Shown here: positions 12,995 to 25,722 of the stretch, piece by piece
How the letters are laid out: every line of letters starts with the position of its first letter
How positions within the stretch are numbered: the first letter of the stretch is position 1
DNA from: Ostrinia nubilalis
Lineage: Eukaryota; Arthropoda; Insecta; Lepidoptera; Crambidae
Reading direction: 5' to 3'
NCBI RefSeq assembly: GCF_963855985.1
Contig: NC_087117.1
Coordinates: 6,893,001 to 6,957,000 of the forward strand
Length of the DNA stretch: 64,000 nucleotides
The notes under the pieces: model-generated
Told to the model about the DNA's origin: nothing
The model's input: the letters and a program-made list of their open reading frames with translations, nothing else
Databases searched by the model: none
Translations under genes and position numbers: made by a program

Positions 12995-13206
12995 AATTTC
13001 TTTTTGTATTTTGTAGACAGCAGTTATGTATCTAGAAAACTGGACCGAAATTGAAAAATTTTACTCGACTTGGCGGTTGCACTACCGTGCCCCCAAATAT
13101 AATTTCTTTTTGTATTATGTAGACAGCAGTTATGTATCTAGTAAACTGGACCGAAATTGAAAAATTTTACTCGACTTGGCGGTTGCACTACCGTGCCCCC
13201 AAATAT
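12995..13206 (+). repeat. Two tandem 106-bp repeats
   Basis: Two near-identical units start at 12995 and 13101. Each runs from AATTTCTTTTTGTATT to the run CCGTGCCCCCAAATAT. A related ACTTGG..CCGTGCCCCCAGATA segment recurs near 13540-13567, which suggests an older longer array. Confidence 0.8.
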
Positions 13207-13593
13207 TTTAGTTTTTCCTTGATTCATACACCAAACACTACTTATATTCCAAATTTGAAGCTTTTAGGTCTACTAGAAGTGCCTTAGAGTTTTGATGATC
13301 GGTGAGTCAGTGAGTCAGTCAGTGAGTGACAAAATTAAGTAACTTTGACCCGTTATAATTCTTAAACTACTGGTTCAAATTGAATGAAATTTTAAATATA
13401 CCGTGTCTTTACAATGCCTGCATAGCTAATGAAAATTCAGCCTTCTAGTTTTATCCACAACGAAGTTACAGGCGGTCGAAAATGGCCTGAATTGCTTCGA
13501 GAAAAGGATGGTACGGCCGTGCCGCTTTTTAGCTCGACTTGGTGGGGGCACTGCCGTGCCCCCAGATAAAAACACAAAATGTACTTATTTAAG

Positions 13594-14340
13594 TTGACCA
13601 GGAACATAAAAACCCTGGGATAGAGGCGCGTCAATTGCATTTGATAGTGCAACACTGGGTACAGTCGTACCTGTATTAAATTAATAGGCTAATTTTATGT
13701 ATCAGGATTCAGGATAATGGGCTAATTTAATATTTTCATAAATTAACAAAAAATATTGTATTATAGGTAAACTGGTTTAAATAAATTAAATGAAACCATC
13801 AATCGAGCAAGTAGGATTTTATTATTATTCATCAATAATCAAATTCTGAACTTGAATATTCAACTACTATGTCTGCCCATGAACGCTTCAAACTCGGTAC
13901 TTATTTCTTAATTATTATTCCATAAAATTCAACACTTACAAAGTGACAAAAAACTTTGAAATAGGTAGTTGAAACAAACCACAGCTAATTTTCATAGTTG
14001 ACTGTACTATACGATAAACATGTCAGTCAATTTGACAACCTTTGTCGGAAACATTATTCAATGAAAATATTGTCCGAACCCTTAGTATTTCTCTTCGACA
14101 AATACTTTAACACATTGTGAACCACTTTTCTTTCACGACTATAAAAATATTTTAGCAATTTAATTCACAAAATCAATTGCGCACATTTAAAATAAAGTTT
14201 ATTTACATTTTGACAACAATAAACTGACATGCAAGGTGACATGTCAATGAAGTTTTTAGTTACTGTTGCCATTAAAAGAAATTAGTACCATTAATTTTCC
14301 GCAACATGGCGAGGGTTTTTATGTTCCTGGTCAGGCTATA
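13594..14340 (+). mobile_element. DNA transposon, GACCAGGAACATAAAAACCC family, copy 1
   Basis: The termini GACCAGGAACATAAAAACCC and GGGTTTTTATGTTCCTGGTC are inverted. No transposase is seen. A second copy lies at 29842-31026 in the opposite orientation and matches along its length, apart from a secondary insertion in that copy. Confidence 0.8.
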
Positions 14341-17285
14341 AATAATTAGTTAATATTATTCATGATTTTCATGCTAAATCCTGTATTTCCTCCGCCATTT
14401 TCCGCAGTTTGGCACCTCACGTCACATCATTTTACCGAAGTCAGCCCTATAGCTTCGGCACAGTGCCGATCACTGACGTTTGTCAACAAAATGGTGCTTG
14501 ACTCTTGAGACAGGCTAAATTACACCATATTGTTAAGGACATTGAGCATACATTTTTTTAAATACCTTCGCGAAGTAAAACGAACGTGCGTGCGTGCGTG
14601 TTAAATTATTTCTCATGCATGAAGAGCTTTACACTGAACCGAGCTCGACCGATCGGCTAGTAGCAACGTTGAAAAAAAAACTTCAACGAAAACAAGGAGG
14701 TTGAGGTATACCCGACCAAGTTACGAAGTATGCGTATACAAAGATTATGCCTACATTGCTATAGCTTCCTATTTGCGCCGTGTTATAATAAAGAACATGG
14801 CTGCGCGATATTTTTGGAATTAATGATAAGAGTTGTTTGTTTGCATTTGAACTAAGTCAGCAGTTATCAATGCTTATTATAATTATTATTGTAATTCTCG
14901 TATCATTTTCGCTATGTTAACTGCGCAATAACGTTGCTGACATGTGAAACTGGAATACCTACATAGCAGTAGGTATTTTTTAAAGTAGCACACACTCATG
15001 ACTTCGTAAACAAACTTTGTTTTGGGTTGGCTGTTAGGTAACGTGTGTAGTGTGTGAGCCTTTTCAAAACAACTCCACTTCCTACCTAGTTAGGTTATTA
15101 ATGTAGTCCTGCCTACTTACCTACCTAGAGACCATATAACCGGCGTAAAAATATGGCGTAGGTAACCCTCCTATAACAACTGCCTACCTAGCTACCTAGT
15201 AGGTAGGTACCTACCTACCTTACTTTCTACTCGTAAAACGTATGTATTGCCTTCACTAACCTAGCCATTTCGTATGTGTCAAAAGGTATAAACGAGATTC
15301 ATAGGGTTATGTAGGTATATTTTATTAGGTAGGTCTTTAGAAGACGTTACTTATACCTACTTACCTATTTCCTTCGTGTGAAGAAGTAGGAGTTTCTAGA
15401 TTTGAGAGATTGTAAGTTTCAACAAGAAAGGAATAATATGGTAGTCTATCTTGCCTTACCACCAAGATCGGCTGGTTGAGGCTTGGTAACAAAAAGTGAC
15501 ACAAGAAACTCCGTCAGACAAGTAACTTACGAGGATGTAGGTATAAATCTTCGATAATACCTACCTACAGTTGTAAAGTTACACAATTAAGATGTTAACG
15601 ATTGTGAAATCAGTTATGCAATGTGATTATTGTTTCACATTTCAATATTTATGCTGTAATGGCTGATATTCGTCACGTTTACAATGTTTTGGCATTGAAA
15701 ACGCATTATTTCCTCCATACGTAGTTCTACGTAGTGGCAGTCACGTATCCCCGATTGCTGTGCGCAGGTCAGGGAGGGAATATTCAATCAAAAATCCTAA
15801 AAATAGACGCCCGGGACGTACCTACTTACCTACCTAATTTTATGATGTCTTTGCTTCCAGTCGTCTTCGACGATCTAAAATCAAAATGGCGGTAAATTAA
15901 ATAAATAGTAGCTAACTAGGTAGGCAAGGCATGTTATAAAATTATAAAGAATACTTACCTATAGCTATAAGATACGAAACGGTCTACAAGATTTAAATTT
16001 CCATTCAGAAGAATTAATTTATATGTAAGTAATATCGTTTATTATCGTTTACCTTCTCATTAAATAATGTTAAGTATTGAAGTGTATTGTCGATGATACT
16101 GAATAAACATTTTTTCTTCTTCTTTATTTATTGACCACGAGTCCACGACACAGTACAATTTTTTTGTCTACAATATTTTTTATTATTACAATATCCGTGT
16201 GATCATTACGACACATGCATAATGCATTAAACCTTCAGTTATTTAGTGCATAATTAGCTTTACAGAAAACCACAATAATGTGCATTCATACTGAAGTTCC
16301 TCCTTCCTCTGATGTTCTCACTGCGTTTGTCCTCTCAGTTAGCCTAATTTTAGAAATCACTGTAGGGCTTTTCATAAGTACGGTTTTGGACTGACTCAAG
16401 AGATGATGTTTGTTTACGTTTACGATCTCGATCGAGCAAGGGACCAAAAACTACTAATTCTAATATAACTGCCTGATAGCAGCCAAAAGTGAACAAAATT
16501 CACCGGATATTTTTTCCGAGTGGCACGAAAGACAGTTTCAGAAATCGACGGGAATCAAACCATGCACCGGGCCGTCTCAGGCCATAGTCAGGCTTATAAG
16601 TTATAACAAAGGATGAATAAAAACAAAAATAGGTCATAAATAATCATACGGCGAACATTCCTATAGCTCGCGCCACTAAACTAAAGCAATTTTGTCCTTT
16701 ACTTGGCCGTAATAAAACTTTTAAAACGGTGGTTGAATTTTCCAGATTATTTTGACGAGAGTTCACGAGCATAGGCAAAAAATGCTGCGTCAATGTTAAT
16801 AGAATACGGAGTATTTATTCTGTGGTTGCTGGTGTAGAGCTTATTTTTGTTTGCAAGATTGTCGAAGTCTCTTAGCACAGACAGACTTGTAAAAAACGCA
16901 TCCCGTCTGATGGTGGTCCCACCCACCTCCACACTCCCTCGGACCTCTCTCTCGCACCACCATGTTAGAAGGGGATGGACAACAAAAAAATTCAACCAGA
17001 CGATCAGCTGTTGAAGCAGCCTGTTTTTAACCCAAATACAACAGGTTTGGAAGACAGCTGAGTGGGTTTTTATAGGCTTCTCGTGGAGTCCCATGTGTTT
17101 GAAGGAGTCTGTAATGTTTAATACTAGTTTCTGAATGCAGCTTCGTCCCCACATTATCCCCTCACCGTTTTATGCGACGATACCTACTTACTACCTTACT
17201 TGTTTAGTATAATGTAGGTACTTTTGTTAGATTTAACTTTATAAGTAGGTAAATTGAGTTGCGTGCGTCAACTTGCATGGTTTAT

Positions 17286-17420
17286 TTATGTTCAGTACGT
17301 TCGTTTCAGCCGAAAGACGTCCACTGCTGGACAAAGACCTCCCCCAAGGACTTCCAAAAAGACCGGTCCTGCGCCGCTCGCATCCAGGCACCTCCCGGCA
17401 CCTCCCTTTATCTTCAGTAA
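17286..17420 (+). mobile_element. Non-LTR retrotransposon fragment
   Basis: The segment TTCGTTTCAGCC..GACGTCCACTGCTGGACAAAG is a dispersed piece of an insect non-LTR element. Sister fragments occur at 21163-21240 and 52187-52465. The last of these still encodes recognisable reverse-transcriptase C-terminal text. This copy is too short to classify further. Confidence 0.6.
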
Positions 17421-18869
17421 TGAACACATTTAGTATTTTTTCTCTTCATTTAAAATAGATGTAGTAGGTACAGCATGCAGGTAGGTGCAATCCAAACCTG
17501 CATTTCAAGTGTTATCACTGAAAGATAGAATTTCTGTCAAGTTTCCGTGGCCTAGTAAGTTACCCCACCCTACCTAGCTACTCTATCGGTTTATATCATA
17601 CGAATAAAATTATTAACAGTCAAATGTGAAATTATAACGAGTAATAACGATAAAAAAGGATTTGTTTCAAGTTTCAACACACACTGACTTTTACCCCATC
17701 GACCACACCTTTTTCACCCTCCTGGGGTTTTTCATCAAATACAAGGGTCATTCACCCCAACCGGTACTACAGACCCCTAATGAGCCCGCATGTAATAAAA
17801 GCAGCCCCTATGGTAGGGGTGTGGTTTTTTTCTTATTCATCTTGCTAAGAGGCCGCCTGAGAACAAAGAAGCAAATTGCAAAGTATGGAGACATTTACGA
17901 AGAATGTTGAAATTTTTAACTTTAAGTTAGTTTTGTATTTCAAAATTATTTACTTACTCTGTACTGTATTCAAGAATTCAAGATTGATTGAACATAGGTC
18001 CTCCCCCAAATTATCTTAGAGTAAACAGTAATAATAACTTTTATTTGTCAATGGCGTGGTGTGGTGGTGACCTTACTTTTATTAGGTCAACTATTATAAA
18101 ATTCAATCAATACGAAGGCTAGTTAGTAATAATAAGTAAAAAAAGTAATCTCGTATAAATATATTTCGTTATTATTAAGATTGTAAAAGACACTTTTTTA
18201 AGTGTAAAACCACTTGGATAGTCGGCACGCACATGCAGAAAGTAACGATGTGTGACGTTACTGACGTTTCATTTCATCCATAAACCTACCGCTGAACCGA
18301 TTTTGATGATTTTTTGGATGTAGAAATACCTTGTAGAAAACCATTTTGAAAACTATTTGCAGACTGAATTGATAAATGGTGGAAATGTGAAATAGAGTGA
18401 AATTAATAAATGATGTTTTGATTAAAATATTTAATCAACGAAGAATATCATATTTCGTTTTCTTAAATAACTGTGTTTAAATCCTTAGCATTAAAATAAA
18501 TTAATTAATGTAGGTACTTATTTAATCTTGTTGTATAAATAAAATTACGTCAACTTGCGATAACATTATATGCATTACAAAGAAGTTTTTGTTATTTATG
18601 AAGAAATTATAAACACATTCACATCTTTATCAGTATAATAAATTTCTAGAAGCTCCAAATACCTATGTAAACACCGATTATATCATTGTTATTAATTACA
18701 AAGCTCGTGTGATAATTTATGTAACTTAATAACATTTAATAACGTCATCTAAAACAAACAAAACACAGGTTATTGACTTTTAATCAACAACGTCACGTTC
18801 TCGTTACAATAAGTAGGTATTTGAACAATAAACAAAAGGTACGGTGATTAGAAGGAGGTAGATAGGTAC

Positions 18870-18947
18870 TGTTTGGGTTCCCCCAATCCAATCCATAGGT
18901 CGCTGGTTCAAATCCGGCTCGAAGGACCAATGTTTGGGTTGCCCCAA
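18870..18947 (+). pseudogene. Retroposed 3' half of tRNA-Tyr with CCA and target duplication
   Basis: Positions 18887-18929 match the 3' part of an animal tRNA-Tyr: variable loop, T arm (GCTGG-TTCAAAT-CCGGC, a full 5-bp stem) and acceptor strand CTCGAAGG-A followed by CCA. The D arm and anticodon are missing. The CCA is added after transcription in animals, so its presence in DNA implies reverse transcription of a mature tRNA or tRNA half. A 17-bp direct repeat flanks it (18870-18886 and 18931-18947, one mismatch), as expected of retroposition. Confidence 0.75.
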
Positions 18948-19002
18948 AACAAGATGATAATGATAAAAATTGATTTAGACGAACTGATTTGGTGAATGAA
19001 AC

Positions 19003-20257
19003 AACGTAGGGGAACCTGTTGAACCTTGGACAGAGTTGTACCTAAAACAATTGTATATATTTTTTAAATTATGAGGTTTTATGAAAAGTTGTCTAGGGTA
19101 TTACATACGTTATTTGTCAACATTAACGTGAAGTTAGCTAAGATTCGCCGACGCCGTGCAAGTACAAGAAAAAATGGTAATTTAATATTTTACACTGACG
19201 CAGTGAGATTTTGGAGGTTTACTTCATGTCAATTTATGAAAAATGTTGCATGTTTGACAAAACGGTTATAGTTAGAACATAATCTTCATATATCTAGCTA
19301 CTGGACGATATGAGTTTCAGATCCTAAGCTCAAATGGAAGTGGGTTTATTATGCTTATTAAGTGAAGTAGTCGTAATGTTGTACCTTGACCACCCAACTA
19401 GCGATGTACCTTGGTCACTGATTTTCATTACGTTTTAATGAGAATTTTATTGTAATAAAAAAAACATATAGTGTTATAGAAACAATGCCCCGAAGACCTC
19501 AAAATAGCAATTTAAAGTCTGTTTTTGATATATATTTTTTTAATTTCTAATGTTTTTTTAAATTTACGTTTAATGTATCTTCATATGACTTTTTTAAGAT
19601 TATTTTTGTTGATAAAGCGGTTTTAATGGATATTTTGCTAGAATTTAAGTTAAATAATAAGAAATAAAAAAATCTAGATTAAAAGTTAAAGCCACTCCAG
19701 CGCGTATTTTGTCCTACACGACATAACATATCAACATTCAACAAAATTTTCTAGAAAAAATGTTGAATATTGTCATATTTTTGTTGATTGTGTAAGGCTA
19801 AACATGGACTGGAGAGCCAGCTTAAATTTAAGTGATTTGTTGCCAAAAAATTGTGAAAAATAAATAGTACAAAAAATATGGATGAGGATCTTTTTAAAAA
19901 AATACTTTTACTTAGATATTGTTGCTAATAACTGTAATAATTGATATTTCAAATAATAATTTAACAGAAAATTAACAAATTGAAGCGAATATAAGCATTT
20001 ATTTAAATTTAAATAGGTACAACGTACACGGTCCAAGGTACATCTGGTTTGTTGTACCTAGGACAGTTTTCCCTTTTTTTTTCTAGCAGCTAGTATGCCC
20101 AAATTTTTAAAATTATACACAATTTTATGAATGAATTATGTAGTTAATTAAATGATCTTTAAATATAACTGCACTAGACAAGTTTAAATATAACCATTAT
20201 TTTTCAAAAAATCAAAATTCGAAAAACTGGCCTAAGTACAACAGGTTCCCCTACGTT
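19003..20257. mobile_element. 1.25-kb nonautonomous DNA transposon
   Basis: The left end AACGTAGGGGAACCTGTTG is matched by its exact reverse complement at 20239-20257. Subterminal motifs related to GTTGTACCTTGG recur inside (19380, 20030). There is no transposase, and the 66-aa frame at 19071 is not recognisable. No clean target duplication was seen. Confidence 0.7.
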
Positions 20258-21162
20258 AGAAAATATTGTACTATTTATATCTGTCTGTTCTTCTACTTTT
20301 CGCGCCTAACTAAACCAACCAATTTTGGTAGTGAAATATCTAGATTGGATACTACTACGATTGAAGGATATACGGGACTATTCCCACCTCTCGTTCCCAC
20401 CACTGCAACTCCTGTGTAGCCAGGATCTACAGCTTGACCACCAAAGCCCAACCAATGAAGGGCAAGTTTGTCCCGGGGGAAAGTTAAACTGTCATTGGAT
20501 CCGCAACTAAATTAATCAGAAAACATAGGAGGACTTCGAGATTGAACTTTGAAGGATATAGTAGGTGGTAGGCTACTGAGATACTGATACCTATCGAGTT
20601 TATAAATTAACTAAATAGGTAGTTTTTCCAACGTCTTCACTCCCCATGCACCCTCATGATACTTAAGCATTTAGACCAAATAAAAACAGGCCTACTTAAT
20701 TGAATGCAATGACCGAAAATTACCTTGGTCCTACTTTGTCAATATCTGTTGTTTTCCAATCTTGAAACCTGACTTATCTAGGTTTAACTTGGGTAATTAC
20801 TATCACCGATTCATTCAGAATAACGATAAGATTGTATAATCATTTCCCGTGTAAAGATAATAGTTTACGTCATTTGTTTTTAGTGTTTTGTTTTTCAACA
20901 GACTTGCTGTCGTCATTAGATTTTGTCGTCTTTTGTTCTTTTTGTTACAGTCAAAATTAATTGTGAATGGAGCACAGCTGTTTCACAGCTGGATAAATAT
21001 TTTTGGTTCCTAACCAGGATTTGACTAGGTATTGCAAAAACAAGTGTAAAGTCCAATTTCATTACATGAAGTCGTTCTAACTTACAAATGATTACTTACA
21101 CGTGCAAGTAACTTAAATATGTTCAGTTATTTCAGATCGCGTGTAACTTTTAGGGGCTTACT

Positions 21163-21240
21163 TCGTTCGTTCGTTCGTTTCAGCCCAATGACGTCCACAG
21201 CTGGACAAAGGCCTCCCCCAAGGATTTCCATAACGGTTTT
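21163..21240 (+). mobile_element. Non-LTR retrotransposon fragment
   Basis: This short copy runs from TTCGTTCGTTTCAGCCCAATG through GACAAAGGCCTCCCCCAAGG. It matches the 5' part of the fragment at 52187 and the fragment at 17286. Confidence 0.6.
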
Positions 21241-22243
21241 TACTATTTTCTGCTACCGTTTCCTACTTTTTTAAACTGTTTTATACCTCGTAGATTCAAT
21301 TAAAAACTAATGAGAACACAATAACCAGGGCGATTAGTTGACCGACGAAAAGTGGAGAAGGTAACTTACGGTTCTAGAATGGAAACCATGTTTCAGCAAA
21401 CATAGTGTAGGACTTGATTGAGACTTCCTCTTGCTAAATGGACCTTGCCAGATGGATAAGAAGATAACTGGGTGGCAGGAAAGCCCGAGATCCTTTCAGC
21501 CTTGATTACTTCCAGGAGTTGAGCAATGGTTCTACTCAAACAAATGCAGATTTTTTTTTCGCCACATTATTTGCACCAAGATTGGAGTGCATCATGCAGC
21601 GTTGGTTTTTTTAAAGTCTATAATAGGAGGATTCATGAGGGACTGCACAAGGAATACCTAATCTCTAGAGTACTTAGGTAATAAAAGTAAAGTAACAATC
21701 TAACAATATTGTCATCACTTCGCTCTACGTGTTTTTAGACGACTTGAAGATATCACGAATTTGATTCAGTCACGAACTATTTTTCTTTGGTTGAGTTAAT
21801 TTATCTTAGCTCTTTATCTTTATTAGTTCTTGGAGTTTGGAGTCAATCTAAACATGAGAGGTTGCCTGACACCCTAAGCTATCACCGGAATCGAACTAAG
21901 GTCCGTGAAGCTCACGAAATCAACGTGTTTGGTTACGGTTACACCAGAATCGGGCTAACATAATTTTATGACCTAATTCATTATTTAAATGAAAAGAACC
22001 CACTCAAGTAGTTTAATAAAAAAATAAATATTATTTTGAGATCTCTTATTTATTACAAGTAACGCCATCTATTGACAAAATAATGAAGCTGTATGTTTTG
22101 ATTTCATTAGCGTAGCGGAGAGAGCTGGTTAATTAAAAATTGCAATGTCATAATGACAGCTGATGACAGTTGACTGACAGTTTCACAATACAAAATCACG
22201 AAACTCGATTTTCTTTTCGTAATAAAACGAAAAATACACAGAA

Positions 22244-24878
22244 ATGCGAAGAGAATTTATACTACTTTTGTTAGGTATAATATGTGTTTCAACTTTATCG
22301 TCTATGTTATCCGGATATGTGCAAATTGAGGCTGATAAAGTGCTATTAGACACGGTGGTCGGTGCGGTGGGAGCAGGAAACTTTTCTTATTGGCAATTAG
22401 GGCATACCGGGCCTTTATTAGTGGAACTAACGTCTTTAGCGGGTGATGCGGACCTGTATGTGTCTGATACAATCAGGTTTGTATCTTGAATTGAAAGATT
22501 TAATGCGAAATTTTACAAATTTCTAACACTCCATTAACGTCACGGTAGATTGATGTTTATCGTTTTTCAGCGTCTTTTAGCGACTTATTTATCAATATAA
22601 TTGATTTCCCCGACGTTACTGTGTCTCGCCATACGTTGATTATGAAGCTGGGTTTAAATATCTACTAGATTGTTTTAGAAAATAAACTTTTGAAATAGGC
22701 CTATTGCTTGTGGAAAGATAGACGCCCCCGCTAAAATTCCACCATCTGTTCAGTCACACCACTAGGTCTGCCTGTCTAGTGATATGACATAAGATTTTAT
22801 ACGTAAATTTTTGCCCTCTCTGTGAATATGAGAAAAGAAACTGGAATGAGATGAAAATTAAATAATAGGTAACTGGTGAAATTTTATTTGGGATCCAAAC
22901 TTTATGTAACAATTCCACACTATATTTATAATTATGTTTACTTTCGTATGTTTCCAGGCCAAGCTATGAGGTTGATAAGAACAACTTCAGCTCTGCTACA
23001 TGTGGTCCGGACCTTGTCAACATTCCTTCAGACTTTCCCAGACCTATAGGTAAGAAATTGTAGAAAATTCCCATGAAAAACATAACTATTTATTCTAGGT
23101 ATTTCATTTTAAATACTGTGATACATTCTTTGTGATTTTCACAAATTGTAAAAGAAATTTACTTGCAAAAAAGTAGTGAAAAGTGTAAAAAGTAATAGGT
23201 GTATGAAAGAAAAGTTTTAGGTAAACAACTTTAATACATATTTGCAATCTTAAGCTTTAAAATTTGTTGTGTTGCTATTGTCAACTATTACACCTATTCA
23301 TTTTAAATGCAGAAAAAGAGTGCACCTACTTGTGAAATAAAAGAATTCATAATGTAGACGAGTAAAAACAGTTCATGGACTACCTGCCTAGTTCTATCCT
23401 ATTTGTGAATAGTAATTGCTTGATAATTTGATATTTTACGACAATATGTACCATTCCAGACTACATCTCATTTGCACACTGTGATTGCGGTCAAATACCT
23501 GCCTTGTTATGCATAAAACAAAGTTATTGTGTAAAATGTCCAAATTATTTATTTTTATTTGATCTATCATCAACCTATGCTCTTCCAGGTATTGGAGTCT
23601 TCGGGCACTGGTCGCACCACCTGTCGGAGTACAGTATCCAGGTGTTCCTGGACGCTTCAGCCATTATGGACTCCTCGTTGCTACTGACTGGTGACCGCCA
23701 GTCTGGGACAGATCGACCTGGTAATAAACTTTAAGTATTTTCATCTTTTGAAGTGTGGATCGGAAAAAGTAGAATAGCACTCTCACTTTGCCCATGGATG
23801 TTGCACTAATATCACGGTAATACTATCTATACAGTATTCCAACTCGGCCATATTTTTGAAATAAATGTCAACAGCCCCGCGGTACGTCACGGTATGACAA
23901 CATGCGATAGGGCTGCCCACCTACAGTACCCATTCTAATTACATCTGTCTACTTAGAATTTCTATGTAGTTTTGTGATTGTATTTTTTTTTATTTAGACA
24001 AACAAAATACTTTGTGAACGGAATAGGATAAAAATGCGTGTTGTTTTGTGTTAGTAGATTTAATTTAAAAAAATACACTAAAATAATTTTGAATCTACTA
24101 ATCATAATGAGTACTTAATGACCTGTTACTTTAATTTCAGGCGGATGAAGTCGTGGGCAAAAGCTGGTTTAATACAATATAATTTTTATTTCAAATCAAA
24201 CTGACTGAAAATGACCATTTTTGACTGTTAATAACTTGTTTTTGACAAATTTGACCGTAAATGACGGTAGTCAAATTCAATCACCTTAGTCATTTTCAAC
24301 ACTAGCTAAAGGCCATCGACGTCCGTTCGGCACATTCGCGACACCCCTAACCCTAACTTTTGGATTTCGACCGCGTCCCGAGATTTGAAATTCGAAGGAA
24401 AGCTCGCGTTTCGTCGGTTTATATGAAGTTATAATACTGTATGATATTATTACCGTGCTAATATGCCCACTTAAGGCTTTTCCAACTTGGTTGGTTTGCG
24501 TCCCCCATTCGCCTTATGGTAAATTAAGAGAGGATTATGTGTCTGCAGTGGCCTCATGATGATGATGATTTCCTTTTCTTTGCTAAATGGCGGCAATTTC
24601 TTTTTACTTTGCAGGTTGCGATTGCGGCCAAATACCTTCCTTGTTATGCATGTAATATGTTTTACAGATCAGAGTCAATATTATTTTGTTTTATTTTATT
24701 GGCATGTACAATTTATCCGCCAATCTCTACTACTTGATCACAGACCCCAGAACTCTCATTTTCAGAACTGGAAAAGAGAAGCAGAGAGAAGCCATCGCGG
24801 AAGTCAGAAGAGGAGAAACCGCGGTTCATCAAGTTGTTGAGCATTTTGGACATGATATTCGAGATGTTTGTGTTATAA
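22244..24878 (+). CDS. UPF0669 (C6orf120-like) secreted protein, 4 exons, 189 aa
   Basis: The exons are 22244-22476, 22958-23049, 23589-23720 and 24766-24878. Phases agree at every junction and all introns are GT..AG. The start ATG is the first of the frame and is preceded by AGAA. Residues 1-24 form a signal peptide (LLLLGIICVSTL core). UPF0669 hallmarks are visible: GDADLYVS at the end of exon 1, SATCGPDLVNIP in exon 2 and RPIGIGVFGHWSHHLSEY across exons 2-3. The C-terminus is a lysine/glutamate-rich stretch followed by a hydrophobic FIKLLSILDMIFEMFVL tail, as in C6orf120. N-glycosylation sequons fall at N46 and N87. Family members are secreted or luminal glycoproteins; human C6orf120 has been linked to T-cell apoptosis. 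The insect role is unknown. The gene appears complete and undamaged. Confidence 0.85.
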
Positions 24879-24972
24879 TTTTTGTGTATAGCTTTGATTT
24901 AGAGGGATTATTATTTAGTATTCGTATTACTCAGTCGGTGCCTGAGGAGGTATGTATTATTATTCTGTCTAA

Positions 24973-25161
24973 GGCGATTATCACACTGCGCCGCGCTCCG
25001 CTGCGGTACGCGGGACGACAGATTTAATCATTGTATGCAAGTACCTCAGTTTGTATAGAAAACACGCGCGGCACAACACACTGACAACGCGTCTGCGCGC
25101 GGGATTTTTTATATGAAATTACGCGAACCGCGGCGGAGCGCGGCGCAGTGTGATAACAGCC
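24973..25161. mobile_element. PIF/Harbinger-like MITE, copy 1
   Basis: The terminus GGCGATTATCACACTGCGCC is inverted at the right end (GGCGCAGTGTGATAACAGCC), and TAA is duplicated on both sides. A close second copy lies at 61135-61323 with TTA duplications. Three-base TWA target sites fit the PIF/Harbinger group. GC-rich and noncoding. Confidence 0.8.
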
Positions 25162-25722
25162 TAATAGCGGCATTTGTGTTTTTGAAACGTCAAACGTCTT
25201 CTTCTTTTATTTTGGCCACGACTTGGTTTTGAGAACCATGATTTCGCCAATGTCACGTAAACAGCTTTGACAGAGAATAACAGGGTTTACAAATAAAAAA
25301 AAAAATTTACATTTCTAAAGCAAAATTATAGTTCCAAAATACTGAACTGTCCTATGCATGACATTGACAGCGGGGCGCCACCGTCAATACCGGATCGCTG
25401 CTTCCGATTTTTGCCATGTTGGAAATCATAATTATAGTTGAACGATGGTAGCGCCCCCCTGTCATTGAGTTTGGTGGGACAGTTCAGCGTGGGTCATCTA
25501 TATTTGTGTGAGTACGTCAAACGTCAGCGAGACTTCATATTTGTATACTCTGTCACGTCATAATATGTCAATGCCACCCCTCCCGCGCCGCTCCCATGCC
25601 TCAGGCACTGATTGAGTAAGCGCTAGACATATAGGACAATGGGTGAGGAATGGGCCGATACCAAATCAGTGTGATGTGTATACTTTTATACGCGTTCATA
25701 ATTATACTGATTAACAGACATA

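Larger units (their letters stand above)
10200..22243. other. Intergenic stretch dominated by transposons
   Basis: I see no supported protein gene in these 12 kb. The recognisable content is the set of transposable elements and repeats listed separately (11.9, 12.8, 13.6, 17.3, 18.9, 19.0 and 21.2 kb) and TAGGTACCTACC-type simple repeats around 15.1-15.4 kb. The frame at 16747-17154 (minus) has no recognisable domain. Confidence 0.55.

Noticed and set aside
16747..17154. 135-aa minus-strand open frame
   Set aside because: No recognisable domain, no splice context and an odd composition. Probably a relic of a repeat or chance.
18887..18929. Functional tRNA gene
   Set aside because: Only the 3' half is present; there is no A box, D arm or anticodon, and CCA is encoded.
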